This document shows positions 26,960 to 35,918 of a stretch of DNA of 61,805 nt, piece by piece. The first letter of the stretch is position 1. Every line of letters starts with the position of its first letter. The notes under the pieces are model-generated. The model saw only the letters and a program-made list of their open reading frames with translations, was not told the origin of the DNA and did not search any database. The position numbers were made by a program, and so were the translations under genes. Origin of the DNA: Oscillospiraceae bacterium (GTDB taxonomy: Bacteria > Bacillota > Clostridia > Oscillospirales > SIG627); assembly GCA_015063605.1 (NCBI GenBank), contig SVTV01000018.1:1-61805 (forward strand), given 5' to 3'.

Positions 26960-26977
26960 TATGTTTTTATAACAACA

Positions 26978-27030
26978 ACACCACCGAAAAAGGAATTCCT
27001 TTCACTTCCCGGTGGTGCTTTTGTTTTGTA
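26978..27030 (+). terminator. Terminator after the dnaX-recR cluster
   Basis: Stem CACCACCG (26979-26986) pairs with CGGTGGTG (27010-27017), followed by CTTTTGTTTTG on the plus strand. Confidence 0.75.
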
Positions 27031-27076
27031 CAGTACCGATTTTTATCGGAACGTTATTTATACGGATATTCTCCTG

Positions 27077-27283
27077 TTATCGTGCTTCGGATAATTCGTC
27101 GTCCTTGAAAAAGAGGGAAATGCACCAAAGGGCGCTGAGTCCTACCAACGTAAAAATTATTCTTGATAATACGGAATCGCTTCCTCCGCACATCCATGAT
27201 ACAAGATCAAATCCGAAAAGTCCTATACTTCCCCAGTTTATGCCGCCGATAACGGCAAGAAGAAGTGCCAATCTGTCTAACAT
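27077..27283 (-). CDS. DUF378 family small membrane protein
   Basis: The 68-residue protein has two hydrophobic helices and the family signature LLAVIGGINWGSIGLFGFDLV near the N terminus. GGAGG (27289-27293) stands five bases before ATG 27283, which fixes the start. DUF378 (YuzA-like) proteins are integral membrane proteins of unknown function. A hairpin with a T-rich tail just upstream separates it from the DUF4097-type gene, so it may need its own promoter or readthrough. Confidence 0.85.
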   Translation of the reverse strand: MLDRLALLLAVIGGINWGSIGLFGFDLVSWMCGGSDSVLSRIIFTLVGLSALWCISLFFKDDELSEAR

Positions 27284-27298
27284 AAAACCTCCGGTCAT

Positions 27299-27340
27299 TA
27301 AAAATAAATCGTGGATAAAGATAATGTACCTCATCCACGA
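27299..27340 (-). terminator. Minus-strand terminator
   Basis: Stem TCGTGGAT (27309-27316) with ATCCACGA (27333-27340); on the minus strand TTTATTTTTA follows. It lies about 190 bp beyond the stop of the DUF4097-type gene and 16 bp before DUF378. The stretch from 27341 to 27527 holds no convincing gene. Confidence 0.65.
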
Positions 27341-27527
27341 CTTATTATTTACAGGAAAATTGTCGTTATCCGTTGAATTTTTTGCTAAAAATATCGTTTT
27401 GTTTTCTTTTCGACGGGGTGTTAATACCAAAGTATAATTCAAAACAAAGTTTAAATTACCCTTGTGTTTTTGTTTTACGAGATAATACTGATTTGTCAAA
27501 AACTTTGAAAAATATAATAAAGAAAAA

Positions 27528-28556
27528 TCAATATATTTCCGGGATTTCGGGAACGTTGGGATCGTATGTGTCGGGAGGATTTGATACGCCGTTGTCACCC
27601 GCCACATATTCGGATGATACGGTAAGACTTCCGAAACCGGCTTTCGCCCATATATAATCCGAAGAGCCGGATTGATTATACTCGGTATCCTTCATTTCCT
27701 CGCCCTCGACCTTTACCTTTCCGTAATTGGTTGACATTCTGATAGTATAATCGGAAAGCTTCTTTGTAGCCGTAACGCTTACATTTCCCAGCGTGGTCTC
27801 CATGTTGCTCTTGCCGTTTGAAACGATCGCAAAAATATCGCCCTTTATGATGGCAATATTGCACATGGAATAGATGTTCTTATCGAATGTAATATCAGAC
27901 ATATCTCCGTTTATCTTGATCGTTCCGCCTGTGAAATCACAGTTGGATACATTAGCTTCTCCGTATGCTACATTTATTGTAGCTTCACGGGCACTTACGG
28001 AATCAAGTATCACCTTTCCGACATTTGCATTTGCGGAAAGGCTTTCAAGAGTAACGCCTGAGCCGAGATAAACAATGACCTTTCTGTCTTTATTGAGAGA
28101 GCTTTTTGAATTGAATATCTGACGAAGTCCGTCAAATGCTATACCCTCGTTCTTTATTGATACACCCATAAAGCTCACGGGATCTATTTCACTTATCGAC
28201 AATGTGTCTCCGAGAATTTCGCATTTGAGATTATTGACGTCTACATTTTCGTACTCAATATAAGTATCGCCGTCGGTCGTTCTCAATTCAATATCACCCA
28301 CCTGAGAATAGATCTCCAAGGAAGAAAAATCGGGGTGGTCAGGATTGGGAGAAATGTTCTTTGTTGCATTGGGAGATCTCAATAAAATCTCTCCAATGGT
28401 CTCCTTGTAGGAAACGTACTGTGCTTTGCCTGATGATATTCCGTAAATATCAATATCGTTTGCCGCAGCATATATATAGCAGGAAGTGGTAAGTAAAAGA
28501 CCTGCCGCAAAAAGAATAACGGCTGTACGAAGCATTGATCTTGTTGAATGTTTCAT
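27528..28556 (-). CDS. DUF4097-type putative adhesin with N-terminal membrane anchor
   Basis: The 342-residue protein starts with a signal-anchor or lipoprotein-like segment (TAVILFAAGLLLTTSCYIYAA). The rest consists of short beta repeats such as LSANANVGKVILDSV and VAYGEANVSNCDF, typical of the DUF4097 solenoid. GGGAGGAAAG precedes the ATG. It begins 18 bp after the HAAS/DUF1700-type gene; this pair is common in Firmicutes, normally behind a PadR regulator, which is missing here. The role is unknown; extracytoplasmic location is inferred from the signal. Confidence 0.75.
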   Translation of the reverse strand: MKHSTRSMLRTAVILFAAGLLLTTSCYIYAAANDIDIYGISSGKAQYVSYKETIGEILLRSPNATKNISPNPDHPDFSSLEIYSQVGDIELRTTDGDTYIEYENVDVNNLKCEILGDTLSISEIDPVSFMGVSIKNEGIAFDGLRQIFNSKSSLNKDRKVIVYLGSGVTLESLSANANVGKVILDSVSAREATINVAYGEANVSNCDFTGGTIKINGDMSDITFDKNIYSMCNIAIIKGDIFAIVSNGKSNMETTLGNVSVTATKKLSDYTIRMSTNYGKVKVEGEEMKDTEYNQSGSSDYIWAKAGFGSLTVSSEYVAGDNGVSNPPDTYDPNVPEIPEIY

Positions 28557-28574
28557 GTTTTACTTTCCTCCCTT

Positions 28575-29537
28575 TTATTTGCCGAATACAAGTATTTTGA
28601 ATATTGCAAAGCCGTACTTATAAAGTGCGGTAAGCTTTTTAAGAATAGACGGTATTGCTCCTGCCACAAGCTGATATCCGAAGCCGATAAGAGCGATCAC
28701 AACGCCGAATATCATTGTTCCGATTCCTATTTCTATAAGTGCCGCCGTTATATTGCTGAACAGCATTATAATACCGTAGCTCATGTCGATCACCGCTATT
28801 ACTACGGGAATGACGACCAAAAGGAAAAGGAAGATGGCTATGCTCAATATAACTGCTATGGAAGCCACATAAAGCATGAAAAGCAATGCCGTAAGAACCA
28901 ACAGAAGGGGAGTGAACAGTATGAGCAAGAGCGTAAATACGACGGGACGCATCTGCTTTGATACGTTCAGCTTTTTGAGAATGATCCCGAAGAGACCCTC
29001 CGTGTCGGGTAGCCACAGCTCCTTGACTTTTTGTTTAGGTGCGGGAACGGGATCTTCGTTTCCGGAATGGATCTCACGTACGGGAATACGGCGCTTTGAT
29101 CCGACCGATACACCTTTGGTAGAAAATTTTCTTGTTTTTTCCTTTTCGGAATCTTCATCCGATACTTCATCGGATTCATCTCCCGGGAACTTTTCGCTTT
29201 TAGGATTCTTTTTGATTTCCGTAAATGTTTTTGTTGGATCTGAGAAACCGATGCTTTCCTCTCCCGAAGTTGTTTTGGATAGATCGTTTATTATCTCGGG
29301 ATTGAATGTCAGCGTATCGCCTTTGCTTCTGAAGTCTGTAAGCTCCTGATACTTTACCTTGATCTTTTCTGCGATAAGATCTATGTCGCCGAAGCCTTCG
29401 ATTATACCGAGCTCTTCCTCGGGTGAAGAAGCAGCCAATATTTTATCGCTGTAAAATGAAAGTATCTTTACGCGGTCTTTGTAAGCCATGAAATCAAGCT
29501 TTGAATCCAGGGTTTCGAGAAATACTTCGCTTGTCAC
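28575..29537 (-). CDS. HAAS/DUF1700-type membrane protein
   Basis: The start is GTG 29537 (TSEVFLETLDSKLDF), seven bases after AAGGAG, which gives 320 residues. Residues 1-75 resemble the HAAS/DUF1700 helical domain (DRVKILSFYSDKI, IIEGFGDIDLIAEKIK). A charged, probably disordered linker follows to about residue 190. Four or more transmembrane helices then run from about 205 to 310. The family is thought to act with PadR-like regulators and DUF4097 proteins in envelope responses. The partner downstream is the DUF4097-type gene. Confidence 0.75.
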   Translation of the reverse strand: MTSEVFLETLDSKLDFMAYKDRVKILSFYSDKILAASSPEEELGIIEGFGDIDLIAEKIKVKYQELTDFRSKGDTLTFNPEIINDLSKTTSGEESIGFSDPTKTFTEIKKNPKSEKFPGDESDEVSDEDSEKEKTRKFSTKGVSVGSKRRIPVREIHSGNEDPVPAPKQKVKELWLPDTEGLFGIILKKLNVSKQMRPVVFTLLLILFTPLLLVLTALLFMLYVASIAVILSIAIFLFLLVVIPVVIAVIDMSYGIIMLFSNITAALIEIGIGTMIFGVVIALIGFGYQLVAGAIPSILKKLTALYKYGFAIFKILVFGK

Positions 29538-29665
29538 TTCTATTCTCCTTATGAAATTTATATCCGTAATATCGTTCGTTGATCGCATGAAACGATATCG
29601 GTGTTTTGCATATGTAAGAACGGGATAAGAACAAATTATACCCCAATTTTGCATCCGTACTTAAT

Positions 29666-29694
29666 AGTATACCATTTTTTGAGAAAAAATACAA
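29666..29694 (-). promoter_or_regulatory. Candidate promoter of the HAAS-DUF4097 operon
   Basis: Minus strand TTGTAT (29689-29694), 17-bp spacer, TATACT (29666-29671), about 130 bp before the GTG start. The 331-bp divergent intergenic region 29538-29868 also holds the promoter of the next gene on the plus strand and nothing else that I can recognise. Confidence 0.5.
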
Positions 29695-29777
29695 GTATAT
29701 TTTTAACAAAAAAGCGCTTGGATAAAAGATTTACAAATTAGTTACAAAAAAGTTACATTTGATTACTGTAACATGCA

Positions 29778-29806
29778 TTGACTTGAGTATTTGAATATGT
29801 TAAAAT
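29778..29806 (+). promoter_or_regulatory. Promoter of the 29869 lipoprotein gene
   Basis: TTGACT (29778-29783), 17-bp spacer, TAAAAT (29801-29806). Transcription would start near 29813, which excludes the earlier in-frame ATG at 29791 as start codon. Confidence 0.75.
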
Positions 29807-29868
29807 TACATTGCAAGGTAATAGCAGCTTCAACTTTATTAGAGATCGGCAGATCGGAAAGGAATGTT

Positions 29869-30930
29869 ATGAATAACCAACGAAAAAAACGTCTCAGAGT
29901 GATTACATCAGTTTTGCTATTGTTTTATGTTTTATCCATGGCATCCTGTCATGAAAGAAACTATGTTACTCCCACCGGTTCCCTTATACATTTAAATCAT
30001 CCGGAAAAGACCGTTGATTCAACCGGTACGTTCGAAGCAAAAAACACAGAGCCTCTTACAGAAAAACCGGACTATATGACAGAGAAAGAGTGGCGTGATT
30101 ATGTGTTTTCTTTAGATGAATTGAGCGAGTATGAGTATCGGGACGGATATGGCTTTGATTATTGGTTTGCAACGCGGAACGAATTGGAAGAGATTGTTAA
30201 CAGTGGATTTGTTCCCATAGAATTTTATAACAATCCGCTTCATATGTCTCCCATAACAAAAGAAATGTATATTTCACCGGATGAGTTATTCGCAGATTCT
30301 TTTGTAGAATTTGGTGAAATGCGTTTCAGCGGTTTTCATGTTACGGACAGATATGGAAACGCATATCCGTTCAGGGGGCGTGATTCTGAAATGCAAAAAT
30401 TGCTTGACGAATGTGATTTCAGACAGTATACTTGTTTTGAGAATCAAAATATAATATCGGTTCACCCCGAACATCGTATATTCAGCTATACGGTTATATG
30501 CGGCAATGATAACTTCAAAGAGTTTGATTACGAGGACTTTTCACCTTCAAACGAAATACCGTTTGACACTTTGAAAAACAGAATGAAGGATGCGGTGGAT
30601 CTTTCGGAATTTGAAGAAGTAGATTTCGAGGAATATGAGGATTATCCGTCAATAGAAACCGAATTACTGATGAAATCCCCCGGAGGATATGAATTTCTCG
30701 TCGGTGTTACCGTTTATGCGAATAAATATGATGGAAAAATAGAGTACAGAGTGGGTGGAAGCGTTAAGTATCTTTATAACGGCGTATTAGTCAGCCTCAG
30801 TATTGACACATCGGAAGAGTTTGATGATGATGCGATCGTTAAGTTGAATGATATAGCGTCTTATATAGGTGACGGCTCAAAGTTCGAAAAGATATTTGAA
30901 AATGTTGAGAAAAAATACGGAAATAAGTAG
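29869..30930 (+). CDS. Uncharacterised lipoprotein
   Basis: The 353-residue protein has a basic n-region (MNNQRKKRLRV), a hydrophobic core and a lipobox-like MASC with cysteine at 27, so it should be anchored on the outer face of the membrane. The mature part is strongly acidic and rich in Glu, Tyr and Phe, with no recognised domain. AAAGGA five bases before ATG 29869 and the promoter at 29778 set the start. It is flanked by its own promoter and terminator, hence monocistronic. Confidence 0.75.
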   Translation: MNNQRKKRLRVITSVLLLFYVLSMASCHERNYVTPTGSLIHLNHPEKTVDSTGTFEAKNTEPLTEKPDYMTEKEWRDYVFSLDELSEYEYRDGYGFDYWFATRNELEEIVNSGFVPIEFYNNPLHMSPITKEMYISPDELFADSFVEFGEMRFSGFHVTDRYGNAYPFRGRDSEMQKLLDECDFRQYTCFENQNIISVHPEHRIFSYTVICGNDNFKEFDYEDFSPSNEIPFDTLKNRMKDAVDLSEFEEVDFEEYEDYPSIETELLMKSPGGYEFLVGVTVYANKYDGKIEYRVGGSVKYLYNGVLVSLSIDTSEEFDDDAIVKLNDIASYIGDGSKFEKIFENVEKKYGNK

Positions 30931-30942
30931 TTAAAACACATT

Positions 30943-30985
30943 CCCGAAGTAAACTTCATGGTGTTGATTTACTTCGGGGATTTTC
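30943..30985 (+). terminator. Terminator of the 29869 lipoprotein gene
   Basis: An 11-bp stem CCCGAAGTAAA (30943-30953) with TTTACTTCGGG (30968-30978), followed by GATTTTCTTT. Confidence 0.75.
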
Positions 30986-31029
30986 TTTAAAAAAATATTC
31001 CTTATGTGTAAAGATACTTAGGGTAATTG

Positions 31030-31058
31030 TTGCTTTTTTTCTCTTCATATGATATAAT
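31030..31058 (+). promoter_or_regulatory. Promoter of the ddl-murI region
   Basis: TTGCTT (31030-31035), 17-bp spacer, TATAAT (31053-31058). It leads into ddl about 100 bp downstream. Confidence 0.65.
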
Positions 31059-31172
31059 ATATAATTGAGTAAAAGTCAGCATTTTCAGGCCCGTATGTGA
31101 CCTTTATCCGTTGTCAAAAAAGCGGTAAAAACATATACTGAATAAAAAATACATATCAAGATGAGGTCTGCT

Positions 31173-32285
31173 GTGTCAAATACAAATACATTCAAAAAAA
31201 TTAAAATAGCGGTAATTTTCGGCGGTGAATCCTCGGAGCATGAAGTGTCGTGTATGTCTGCATTCTCCGTATTGAAAAACGCCAATACCGACAAATATGA
31301 TATATACAAGCTCGGCATTACAAAAAAAGGCGAATGGTATCATTACCTCGGCGCCGATGAAAAAATAAACGACCATTCATGGAGTCTTGACACCGCAAAT
31401 TTGAAGAGAGCGTTCATTTCTCCCTGCTCAAAGGAAAAGGGAATATATGTCTTCAATGAAAAAGACGGTACATATGAAGTCATCTCCGTTGACTGCGTTT
31501 TCCCCGTGCTTCACGGTAAAAACGGCGAAGACGGCACAATGCAGGGCTTATTGAAGCTTTCGGGCATTCCTTACGTTGGATGCGATACATTAAGCGCCGC
31601 GGTAACGATGGATAAGGCGGTGACCAAGATGATAATGGATAACTGCAATATAAAGCAGACTCCTTGGGAGTTTGTCGATGCAGATGAATATTTTTCATCT
31701 AAAGGGTCGGAGAATGAGATCATCGAGCGGTTGGAGAATAATCTATCCTATCCCATTTTCATAAAACCTGCCAATGCGGGATCCTCAGTTGGTATCACCA
31801 AGGTAAAGTCACGCTTTGAAATGACAAAGGCTTTTGAAAAAGCCGCCGAAATAGATAAACGAATTGTAGCGGAGCAGGGAGTTGTCGGAAGAGAGCTGGA
31901 GGTTGCGGTGCTTCAGACAAAGGTAAACGGCAAGAATGAGCTTATCGCATCGAAATGCGGCGAGATAATTCCCGACGGAGCCTTTTACGACTATGAATCG
32001 AAATACGTAAGCGGTGAATCGAAGGTATGCGTTCCCGCCGACGTAAGCGGCAGCGTCAACGAAGAAATACGAGAGCTTGCGAAGAAGATATTTACGCATC
32101 TTAACTGCAGATCCTTTTCCAGAGTGGATTTCTTTCTTGATGAACGCGGAGAGCTTATTTTTAATGAGATAAACGTTATTCCGGGATTCACATCCATAAG
32201 CATGTATCCCAAGCTTATAGAGGATTACGGTATATCTTACAGCGAGCTTATCGATATACTGATAAGCGAAGCTATAGATCAATAA
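31173..32285 (+). CDS. ddl: D-alanine--D-alanine ligase
   Basis: This ATP-grasp enzyme forms the D-Ala-D-Ala dipeptide for peptidoglycan. Motifs visible are KIAVIFGGESSEHEVS at the N terminus, HGKNGEDGTMQGLL, FIKPANAGSSVGITKV (ATP-binding), and FNEINVIPGFTSISMYP (metal and substrate binding). I favour the GTG at 31173 because GAGGT lies 6 bases upstream; the ATG at 31161 (four residues longer) lacks a site and is a fair alternative. The GTG form has 370 residues. It is followed by murI, so both D-amino-acid steps of wall synthesis are together. Confidence 0.93.
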   Translation: MSNTNTFKKIKIAVIFGGESSEHEVSCMSAFSVLKNANTDKYDIYKLGITKKGEWYHYLGADEKINDHSWSLDTANLKRAFISPCSKEKGIYVFNEKDGTYEVISVDCVFPVLHGKNGEDGTMQGLLKLSGIPYVGCDTLSAAVTMDKAVTKMIMDNCNIKQTPWEFVDADEYFSSKGSENEIIERLENNLSYPIFIKPANAGSSVGITKVKSRFEMTKAFEKAAEIDKRIVAEQGVVGRELEVAVLQTKVNGKNELIASKCGEIIPDGAFYDYESKYVSGESKVCVPADVSGSVNEEIRELAKKIFTHLNCRSFSRVDFFLDERGELIFNEINVIPGFTSISMYPKLIEDYGISYSELIDILISEAIDQ

Positions 32286-32300
32286 TAGGGTTTTACTTCA

Positions 32301-33176
32301 ATGACAGAAAATATAATTGATAGAAATGCTCCCATCGGAGTATTTGACTCGGGCTTCGGCGGACTTTCCGCCGTAAGGGAGCTTCAGGCTCTTTTACCTT
32401 CTGAAAATATAGTGTATTTCGGTGATACTGCCCGTGTTCCATACGGAACAAGGTCAAGAGACACATTAAGAAAGTATGCGGTTCAGGATGCAAATTTCCT
32501 TGCTTCAAATAATGTCAAGACTATAGTTATAGCCTGTGGTACAGTGTCAAGCGTTGCTTATGATATCATATCGGAAAATTACGACCTTCCTGTGGTGGGT
32601 ATCGTTTCTCCCGCCTGTAAAGCGGCATCAGAGGTGACGAGAAACGGTATCATAGGAATATGGGGAACGGGAGCTACCATAAAAAGCCGAAGCTTTGAAA
32701 ACGAGATAAACAGGCTCGGAGAATCACGGTCCGAGGGCTTCAGATCCATTGCCGTCGCTTGTCCCATGCTTGTTCCTCTTATAGAAAACGGATATATCGA
32801 CGAGGATTGCGAAATGACATCTATTGCCGTCAGAGAATATCTTACAGATATTATTTCTGCGGGAGCGGATACCCTTATCCTCGGGTGTACCCATTATCCC
32901 TTGATATCAGATATAATCGAAAGAGAGTGGCACAAATTTTCCGACGGAAAAATAATCAATTCGGGCGAGAAGACCGCATTGGAGGTAAAAAGAATACTTC
33001 ACGAAAAGGATCTTCTCAATGATGGTGTAGGAAAGGGATATTTGAAGATATATTCAAGCGACGATATGGAGACCTTCAGCCACCAGGCAAAGATATTCTT
33101 AAGATATACAGATAAAAACAGCGGGTCGGAAGAAGCTTATTTTTCTCCCGACAAGATAGAAATAGAGAAGTATTAA
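32301..33176 (+). CDS. murI: Glutamate racemase
   Basis: It makes D-glutamate for peptidoglycan precursors. The 291 residues show GVFDSGFGGLSAV, YFGDTARVPYG, the first catalytic Cys79 in IACGTVSS and the second in LGCTHYPL. The first motif reads ACGT rather than the commoner ACNT; I recall this form in other Clostridia. It lies 15 bp after ddl and its stop is followed at once by the next gene (TAAAATG). Confidence 0.94.
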   Translation: MTENIIDRNAPIGVFDSGFGGLSAVRELQALLPSENIVYFGDTARVPYGTRSRDTLRKYAVQDANFLASNNVKTIVIACGTVSSVAYDIISENYDLPVVGIVSPACKAASEVTRNGIIGIWGTGATIKSRSFENEINRLGESRSEGFRSIAVACPMLVPLIENGYIDEDCEMTSIAVREYLTDIISAGADTLILGCTHYPLISDIIEREWHKFSDGKIINSGEKTALEVKRILHEKDLLNDGVGKGYLKIYSSDDMETFSHQAKIFLRYTDKNSGSEEAYFSPDKIEIEKY

Positions 33177-33177
33177 A

Positions 33178-33966
33178 ATGATGACAGATGCAATTGATGT
33201 TGCAATTAATTTCAATGTATCGAATTACTATTCCGCAGAGAGATTTGCGAATATAACAAGATACAGGATAGCCTCCGGAGAGCTTATAAGAAACAGCCTC
33301 GGAAACAATGACGCAACGGTTGAAAAGACCTCCGGCAGTAAAACGGAAATAAAGCTTATTATCAATAAGTTCGGCACGAAAAAGCTTTTACGAAGGAAAA
33401 AAAGCCACAAGAGCACTACCGCACCCGAGCGGGATTCAAGCTTTATAATGCGCACTCCGATGCAGGAGGAAAAGCTGAAAAGGTCCATAGGAGCATATAA
33501 TGACTACCTTAAAACATATTGCGATGAGGATGTTCCCTTGGAATATGAATTTTTCACTACGGGTAAGATGACAAAGAGCGATTCCGATTGCCTTGTGAGT
33601 TTCGATGATTCATATAATATCGATCTTCTTGACTCGAAGATATATATGAACATTTCAGACGAATGTCTGACAGTATACAGGGTATCCGAAAACAGCATGA
33701 TAGCTCAGAACGGAGAGCAGTATGTTTTTCAGGAGAACAAGACCTTTTCATCAAAAATGAATTATGATGACGGAATGCTTAGGCTTTTTTTTACAGGGGA
33801 TGTGGACGTTACTACCGAAAAAATGGAATTGAAGCGCACGGACGAGGATATCTCCATATCGCTGGACTTTCTTTCAAGAAAAAATGATATGGTTCTTGGA
33901 AGAAATAAAATATCATGCAGGATATCACCCATGTCCTGCGGAGAAATCAAAAACACAGAGGAGTAA
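33178..33966 (+). CDS. DUF1934-like beta-barrel protein
   Basis: Its ATG follows the murI stop by one base, so it is probably translationally coupled. The last 130 residues resemble the DUF1934/YwiB calycin-type barrel (alternating strands, MIAQNGEQYVFQ, MLRLFFTGDVDV, ISISLDFLSRKNDMVLGRN). The usual family member has about 140 residues; this one has 262, with a basic N-terminal half (KKLLRRKKSHKS) of unknown fold. No signal peptide is seen. The family's role is unknown. The assignment rests on pattern and on its place after murI, so it is moderate. Confidence 0.55.
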   Translation: MMTDAIDVAINFNVSNYYSAERFANITRYRIASGELIRNSLGNNDATVEKTSGSKTEIKLIINKFGTKKLLRRKKSHKSTTAPERDSSFIMRTPMQEEKLKRSIGAYNDYLKTYCDEDVPLEYEFFTTGKMTKSDSDCLVSFDDSYNIDLLDSKIYMNISDECLTVYRVSENSMIAQNGEQYVFQENKTFSSKMNYDDGMLRLFFTGDVDVTTEKMELKRTDEDISISLDFLSRKNDMVLGRNKISCRISPMSCGEIKNTEE

Positions 33967-33977
33967 ACCGATCAAAT

Positions 33978-34427
33978 ATGAAAAAAATAGCGAGCTTTGA
34001 AATAGATCACGATCTTCTGACACCTGGACTTTATCTGTCCCGTACAGACAGAAATACATATACTCTCGACATTCGTCTTACAAGACCGAATACGGTTCCC
34101 CTTAAGGTAGGTGCTCTTCATACCATAGAGCATTTGGCGGCAACCTATCTTCGAAATTCCGATATAAAGGACGGCGTATGCTATTTCGGCCCAATGGGTT
34201 GTCTTACGGGATGCTACCTTGTCCTTTTTGACGATATTTCGGAGGAAAGGGCGGCTAAGGCGGTAAAGGCGGCATTTGAGTTTATTATTTCATTTGAAGG
34301 AGTTGTTCCCGGAACATCTTCAAGTAAGGAGTGCGGAAATTATCTTCTTCACGATCTTGAAGGTGCCAAGGAAATAGCAAGATCTTACGTTAAGGAGCTT
34401 TCGGACGGATTTAATGTTTATCCGTGA
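33978..34427 (+). CDS. luxS: S-ribosylhomocysteine lyase
   Basis: LuxS cleaves S-ribosylhomocysteine to homocysteine and the precursor of AI-2. The 149 residues are complete: metal ligands H48 and H52 in HTIEH and C119 in KECGN, and the catalytic C75 in GPMGCLTG (commonly GPMGCRTG). ATG 33978 is the family-like start (MKKIASFEIDHDLL); GAGGAG lies 14 bases upstream, longer than usual. Whether it serves signalling or only methyl-cycle recycling cannot be told here. Confidence 0.95.
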   Translation: MKKIASFEIDHDLLTPGLYLSRTDRNTYTLDIRLTRPNTVPLKVGALHTIEHLAATYLRNSDIKDGVCYFGPMGCLTGCYLVLFDDISEERAAKAVKAAFEFIISFEGVVPGTSSSKECGNYLLHDLEGAKEIARSYVKELSDGFNVYP

Positions 34428-34453
34428 TAAACGTATATCCGTGATATTACAGT

Positions 34454-35854
34454 ATGATTTTTTCAAGTCTTGAATTTTTATTTGCATATCTTCCGATAAC
34501 TCTCCTTCTTTATTTTGCGGTTCCCTTTAAATTCAGAAATCTCGTGATCTTTGCTGTAAGTATGATCTTTTACGGCTGGGGGGAGCCTGTATATATTTCA
34601 TTAATGGTCATAACCATTCTTGTTAATTATATATGCGGATATTTTATCGGAATACACAGAGATAACGAGAAGATTGCAAGGATCTTTTTGATATTATCTG
34701 TTGTCGTAAGCTTGGGCATCCTCGGCTTTTTTAAATATTTTGACTTTTTCATGGTGAATTTGTCACGTATTCCGTTCCTTGATTTTTTGAAGCCTCTCGG
34801 AATAGAATTGCCGATCGGAATATCCTTCTATACCTTCCAGATAATGTCTTATACGATAGACGTTTACAGAGGAGAAGGAAAAATGCAGAAGAATATAATA
34901 AGCTTCGGTGCATATGTTACTCTTTTCCCTCAGCTGATAGCAGGTCCTATAGTACGCTATAAGGATATAGACGATCAGCTCAATGAACGAGATCACAATA
35001 TAGAGCTTTTTTCCGACGGTATTAGAAGAACTGTAGCGGGACTTGCCAAGAAGGTGCTTCTTGCGAATACGGCAGGTGAGATCCTCGCTTCGTTTACCTC
35101 ACTGCCATCCGATGAAATGACGGTCGTAGGCTCATGGCTTGGTATCATTCTGTATACCTTCCAGATATATTTCGATTTTTCAGCTTACAGCGATATGGCT
35201 ATAGGTATGGGAAAAATGATGGGCTTTACCTTTCTTGAAAACTTCAATTATCCCTATATGGCTAAAAGTATAACGGATTTCTGGAGAAGATGGCACATAT
35301 CTCTGTCCGTATGGTTCAGGGATTATGTGTATATCCCATTGGGAGGTAACAGAAAGGGAGCCTTCAAGACATACAGAAATCTTCTTATTGTATGGTTTCT
35401 TACAGGCTTCTGGCACGGTGCAAGCTGGAATTATATAATATGGGGACTCTATTTCTTTGTTATCCTCGTATGCGAAAAGTCGTTTTTGCTCAAAGCTCTC
35501 GAGAAGGTTCCCGTTGTATTCCAAAGATTGTATTCTCTTTTCTTCATCGTGATAGGATGGCTGATCTTCTATTTTGAGGATTCTGCGGCGGGCTTTGAAT
35601 ATATGCTTGCAATGTTCGGCAAGAATGAATTTATTAATGCGGCAACAGCTTACGATCTTGTAAGGCTCATTCCGTTTGTTCTGATATCGGTTGTGGCATG
35701 TACACCGTATCCGAGAAAGCTTTATTGCAAGCTTTATGACAAATTCAACACTGTACGGATGCTGATGCCCGTTCCTTTGTTTGTATTTATGCTTCTTGCG
35801 GTGGCGTATCTTGTGGATTCAAGCTTCAATCCATTCTTGTATTCACAGTTCTGA
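34454..35854 (+). CDS. MBOAT family O-acyltransferase (AlgI/DltB-like), copy A
   Basis: This polytopic membrane acyltransferase of 466 residues carries an acyl (often acetyl) group across the membrane for a surface polymer. Motifs are GISFYTFQIMSYTIDVYRG, FPQLIAGPIVRY, FWRRWHISLS and WFLTGFWHGASWN with the catalytic His of the family. It is followed 64 bp later by a DHHW protein, the usual extracytoplasmic partner. A second MBOAT-DHHW pair in the same order is encoded at 48354-45809 on the other strand. Confidence 0.93.
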   Translation: MIFSSLEFLFAYLPITLLLYFAVPFKFRNLVIFAVSMIFYGWGEPVYISLMVITILVNYICGYFIGIHRDNEKIARIFLILSVVVSLGILGFFKYFDFFMVNLSRIPFLDFLKPLGIELPIGISFYTFQIMSYTIDVYRGEGKMQKNIISFGAYVTLFPQLIAGPIVRYKDIDDQLNERDHNIELFSDGIRRTVAGLAKKVLLANTAGEILASFTSLPSDEMTVVGSWLGIILYTFQIYFDFSAYSDMAIGMGKMMGFTFLENFNYPYMAKSITDFWRRWHISLSVWFRDYVYIPLGGNRKGAFKTYRNLLIVWFLTGFWHGASWNYIIWGLYFFVILVCEKSFLLKALEKVPVVFQRLYSLFFIVIGWLIFYFEDSAAGFEYMLAMFGKNEFINAATAYDLVRLIPFVLISVVACTPYPRKLYCKLYDKFNTVRMLMPVPLFVFMLLAVAYLVDSSFNPFLYSQF

Positions 35855-35918
35855 TATTGAAAGAGAAGTACATATTCCAAAAAATGAAAGTGCGGATTTT
35901 GGTTCCGCGGTATGCTAT

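Noticed and set aside
27284..27527. An N-terminal extension of the DUF378 gene reaching 27607
   Set aside because: The extension has no family resemblance, crosses a terminator hairpin, and a GGAGG site marks the short start at 27283.
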